Below are positions 13,143-15,823 of a stretch of 15,823 bases of DNA, piece after piece. Each line of letters starts with the position of its first letter. Positions within the stretch are counted from its first letter, which is position 1. Origin of the DNA: JAAAOZ01 sp964496595 (GTDB taxonomy: Bacteria > Chloroflexota > Anaerolineae > B4-G1 > SLSP01); assembly GCA_964496595.1 (NCBI GenBank), contig CAZCAI010000120.1, positions 1 to 15,823 of the forward strand. Reading direction: 5' to 3'. Both the position numbers and the translations under genes were made by a program. The notes beneath the pieces were generated by a model. It made no database searches. It was given only the letters and a program-made list of their open reading frames with translations, and had not been told where the DNA came from.

Positions 13143-15823
13143 TTCCCTCAGATATTCGACTTTTCACCTGGGTGGACGTAGAGGAAGTCTTACTTCGCGC
13201 CCAAAGAGAAAACTATTGGCCTGAGGCATTGATCTGGGCGCGCGCGTACTGGGATGGGGTTGAGATAGGGGTCAAGCCAGGTGCAGAAAACCAAGCGGAG
13301 GTTGTAAATTGGCTGGAGACCCTCTTTGATCCTCGATTCAGAAGCGGCGATCCTTCGGAAATCTTGTTAGTTAGCCCAGAAACATCATCGCGTACATTGC
13401 CCATCTGGATTGAAGAGACAGAAGAAGAACCCTCCAAACGTCGTTTCAAACCCTCTTTATCGCGTCCTCTATCTGTTATGCCGCCCTCCAAACCCGTTCA
13501 TCCTCATCTTGAGCCTCTCGATGATGAACTCCCTCCTGTTGTCATTTTTCACTCTTTCAAAGGCGGAGTCGGCCGCACGCTAATGTCATTGGCCTTGGCC
13601 CAGGCCATCGTGAACTCTGATGATCGCGCAAAAGTGCTGCTCATTGATGGCGACCTGGAGGCCCCTGGATTAACCTGGTTGATAAGAGAGAGATTTCCAG
13701 AACTACCGGTGGCGTTCAGTGATTTTCTGGCACTTGTTCACGGAGAGCGAGATCCGTTAGCAAAACAAAGTATCAGTTTAACAGCAGAAAACCTCCAATC
13801 CCTTATTCTTAACAACATTTATATTTTACCGGCATTCCGCAGTGAAGGTCAATTTTCATCTTTGGAGATCAAACCGGAACACTTGATCGAAGGGGCGGAC
13901 GATCCTTATCGACTGACATCCCTGCTTGCGCGTTTAGGAAAAGCTTTAGAGGTTAATGTTGTAATTGTTGACCTACGGGCTGGCCTTTCCGAATTGTCCA
14001 CAGGCTTGCTCCTCGATCCCCGGGTCTATCGCATTTTAGTGACAACGCTCAGTGACCAATCGATCCAAGGTACAACGAAGTTATTAGAGATATTGAGTGA
14101 TTTATCACTGCCGGCAGAAGAATACGAACCACTTCCGGCCCTCATCGTGACCAAGGTACTAAGAGAGTTAGTCGGATCTCAAGTCGTTGATGAAAGTCTC
14201 CAAGTCTTGACCCAGGCGGCAGAGCCTTTTTTAGAAGTTGAGCAAGAAAATACCAGTGTTGATTTCCCAATACAAATCATAGAACATCAAGGGCATTTTG
14301 TTACTTTACCAGCAGAATGGCAAAGAGTTTGCGGACTTCTCGATCGCTATGGAATTATAAAGCAGATTACCCCCCTCTTGGATTGGATCCCCATCGCAGC
14401 AGGCGAGACACCTGCCATATCCCAACTTCACGACGAGGCAATACGGCGCGGGATGCGTCAAGAACTTTATGAATTTACTCAGAAACTTGTCTATGCCGAG
14501 AAAGCAGATGTCGAGAAATTTCTCACGATCAAAGCCTTGCATAACTTAGCTATAGATTTCAAAAGAAAAACCCCGCTGGCTGTTGTGGTCGGCCCCAAGG
14601 GATCAGGAAAGACATATACATACCTACAGCTTATCCGACGTAAGAAATGGGAGGCGTTTGCCAAGGAGGCATTAGGAGATGAGATATTACAGACAGCCCG
14701 AATCTGCCCTGTCTTGAAGCCGAAAAATTTATCTGAGAGAGCAAACCTCTTTGTCTCAACATGCCGTCAGGAGACTCAGAATGTGTTAGATTTACCGGCC
14801 AAATATCAGAAGACCGTGATTGAGGATTATCTTAGAGATAAACTCAAAGAGGATCTTCACGAAGGCAACTGGCGCGAAATATGGCTGAACGTCATAGCCT
14901 GGAGTATGGGATTTAATCTCTATCAGGAGAATGCGGGACGAGAGGTTGTTGAATTTTTACGAGACCGTAAACAAAAGATTGTAGCCGTTATGGATGGACT
15001 GGAAGACTTTTTCCAAATGGTTCAGGCCAAGAGCACCAAAGTAGCTTTGCGTTCTCTCTTGCAAGATGTGCCGGAGTGGTTAAGACAACAACCCGACCGT
15101 CCCTTGGGTCTGATTCTTTTCATTCGTGAGGATATGGTCACCAACTCCATAGTTCAAAACACCCAACAGTTGTTGGCAAGATATGAGCCCTACGCTTTGA
15201 ATTGGGAAGTAGAAGAAGCTTTACGTCTGGTGCATTGGGTGGTGAGCGAAACGTCTATACCTCTGATAGAAAGCGACCAGAAACTAGCATCCTTAGATTT
15301 TGAGGCTTTGAGTGACATGCTTATTCCGTTGTGGGGCAGAAAACTGGGGAGTGAACGTTCCAAAGAGGCCCGATCAGCACGTTGGATCATTGCCGCATTA
15401 TCCGATTTCAAAGGCCGAATTCAAGCCAGAGATCTGGTGAGATTTTTGAGCATAGCGGCTGAAAAGTCCTTAGATGATAAATATTGGGAAGACAGAGTCT
15501 TGGTCCCAGCAGCAATTCGCTCCGCTGTGAAAGACTGTGGCGACGCGAAGATAGTAGAATTGAAGCAAGAGACGCCAGACCTGAAAGCAATATTCGACAC
15601 ACTTATAGACGTACCAGATGAGTCCCGACATATTCCTTTTACGCCGGCTGAGGCGATGCTGTCATCTGCACAAATAAGGGTTTTGGAAAACAACGGGATC
15701 GTCACGCGAGAGGAAGATAAGTATCACTTGGCTGAGTTATTTAGGCGAAGTTTAGGTTTTAAAAGCATCGGGCGCAGTAAAGTTCTTGAGCTAGCGCGCA
15801 AAACTTGGCAATCTGTTGATTAG
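13139..15823 (+). CDS. KGGVGR-type ParA/MinD-like NTPase fused to a second P-loop NTPase
   Basis: An 894-residue protein whose stop codon is the last base triplet of the window. Residues 1-130 are an unassigned N-terminal domain with an acidic linker. Residues about 133-420 are a SIMIBI NTPase: deviant P-loop KGGVGRT (141-147, the second K of ParA/MinD replaced by R), A' motif LLIDGDLEAPG (D170, D172) and switch-like IVDLRAG. Residues about 460-750 form a second NTPase with Walker A GPKGSGKT (485-492) and a Walker B-like MDGLEDFF (D619), resembling STAND/KAP or Sll1717-type P-loop ATPases. The C-terminus (about 840-890) looks like a winged helix. AGGAGG lies 8 nt before the ATG. Similar KGGVGR NTPases occur in predicted conflict systems of multicellular bacteria; a switch role with the HEPN-like protein is inference. 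Confidence 0.8.
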   Translation: MIPSDIRLFTWVDVEEVLLRAQRENYWPEALIWARAYWDGVEIGVKPGAENQAEVVNWLETLFDPRFRSGDPSEILLVSPETSSRTLPIWIEETEEEPSKRRFKPSLSRPLSVMPPSKPVHPHLEPLDDELPPVVIFHSFKGGVGRTLMSLALAQAIVNSDDRAKVLLIDGDLEAPGLTWLIRERFPELPVAFSDFLALVHGERDPLAKQSISLTAENLQSLILNNIYILPAFRSEGQFSSLEIKPEHLIEGADDPYRLTSLLARLGKALEVNVVIVDLRAGLSELSTGLLLDPRVYRILVTTLSDQSIQGTTKLLEILSDLSLPAEEYEPLPALIVTKVLRELVGSQVVDESLQVLTQAAEPFLEVEQENTSVDFPIQIIEHQGHFVTLPAEWQRVCGLLDRYGIIKQITPLLDWIPIAAGETPAISQLHDEAIRRGMRQELYEFTQKLVYAEKADVEKFLTIKALHNLAIDFKRKTPLAVVVGPKGSGKTYTYLQLIRRKKWEAFAKEALGDEILQTARICPVLKPKNLSERANLFVSTCRQETQNVLDLPAKYQKTVIEDYLRDKLKEDLHEGNWREIWLNVIAWSMGFNLYQENAGREVVEFLRDRKQKIVAVMDGLEDFFQMVQAKSTKVALRSLLQDVPEWLRQQPDRPLGLILFIREDMVTNSIVQNTQQLLARYEPYALNWEVEEALRLVHWVVSETSIPLIESDQKLASLDFEALSDMLIPLWGRKLGSERSKEARSARWIIAALSDFKGRIQARDLVRFLSIAAEKSLDDKYWEDRVLVPAAIRSAVKDCGDAKIVELKQETPDLKAIFDTLIDVPDESRHIPFTPAEAMLSSAQIRVLENNGIVTREEDKYHLAELFRRSLGFKSIGRSKVLELARKTWQSVD

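Overview
The window reads as a chromosomal segment of a GC-rich, probably anaerobic or thermophilic, multicellular-type bacterium. I would guess Chloroflexota (Anaerolineae or a relative). This rests on gene content only: a tungsten/molybdenum-type aldehyde ferredoxin oxidoreductase, a Ycf46-type AAA+ ATPase, WD40/HEAT and Hsp70 modules, PIN and DUF4258/YgiT toxin-antitoxin pairs, and a KGGVGR-type NTPase. No rRNA, tRNA, CRISPR array or transposase gene was seen. A run of 100 Ns (7783-7882) marks a scaffold gap.

Layout. Positions 1-567 hold no gene: a paired inverted hairpin repeat (3-140), a strong promoter (165-193), a very probable molybdenum/tungsten cofactor riboswitch (217-304) and a long structured leader. 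These precede an aldehyde ferredoxin oxidoreductase (568-2325), which is followed by a second hairpin-pair repeat and a strong terminator. Then come a PIN-toxin/antitoxin pair (2588-3245), a glycogen-debranching enzyme (3312-5369) and a Ycf46-type AAA+ ATPase (5479-7020). A minus-strand DUF4258/YgiT pair (7180-7726) follows, with a 9-bp repeat containing the gap. This insert is bracketed by two copies of the 3' end, trailer and terminator of the Ycf46-type gene. The second copy is a decayed relic.

From 8110 a good promoter, followed by tandem direct repeats, drives a HEAT-WD40 protein (8244-10397). GrpE-like (10506-11030) and Hsp70-like (11034-12623) genes follow, forming a compact chaperone module with no J-protein. 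At about 12620 the base composition shifts sharply towards AT. A two-gene operon then begins: a small HEPN-like protein (12720-13142) overlapping by 4 bp an 894-residue protein (13139-15823) that combines a ParA/MinD-like KGGVGR NTPase with a second P-loop NTPase. This pair looks like a regulated NTPase conflict or defence system.

How the genes may work together. The oxidoreductase appears to be controlled by its own metal cofactor through the leader RNA. The HEAT-WD40, GrpE-like and Hsp70-like proteins probably form one ATP-driven protein-handling machine, and the Ycf46-type ATPase may once have lain directly upstream. The HEPN-like/NTPase pair is the best candidate for a poorly described system. 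Its function is inferred from architecture only.
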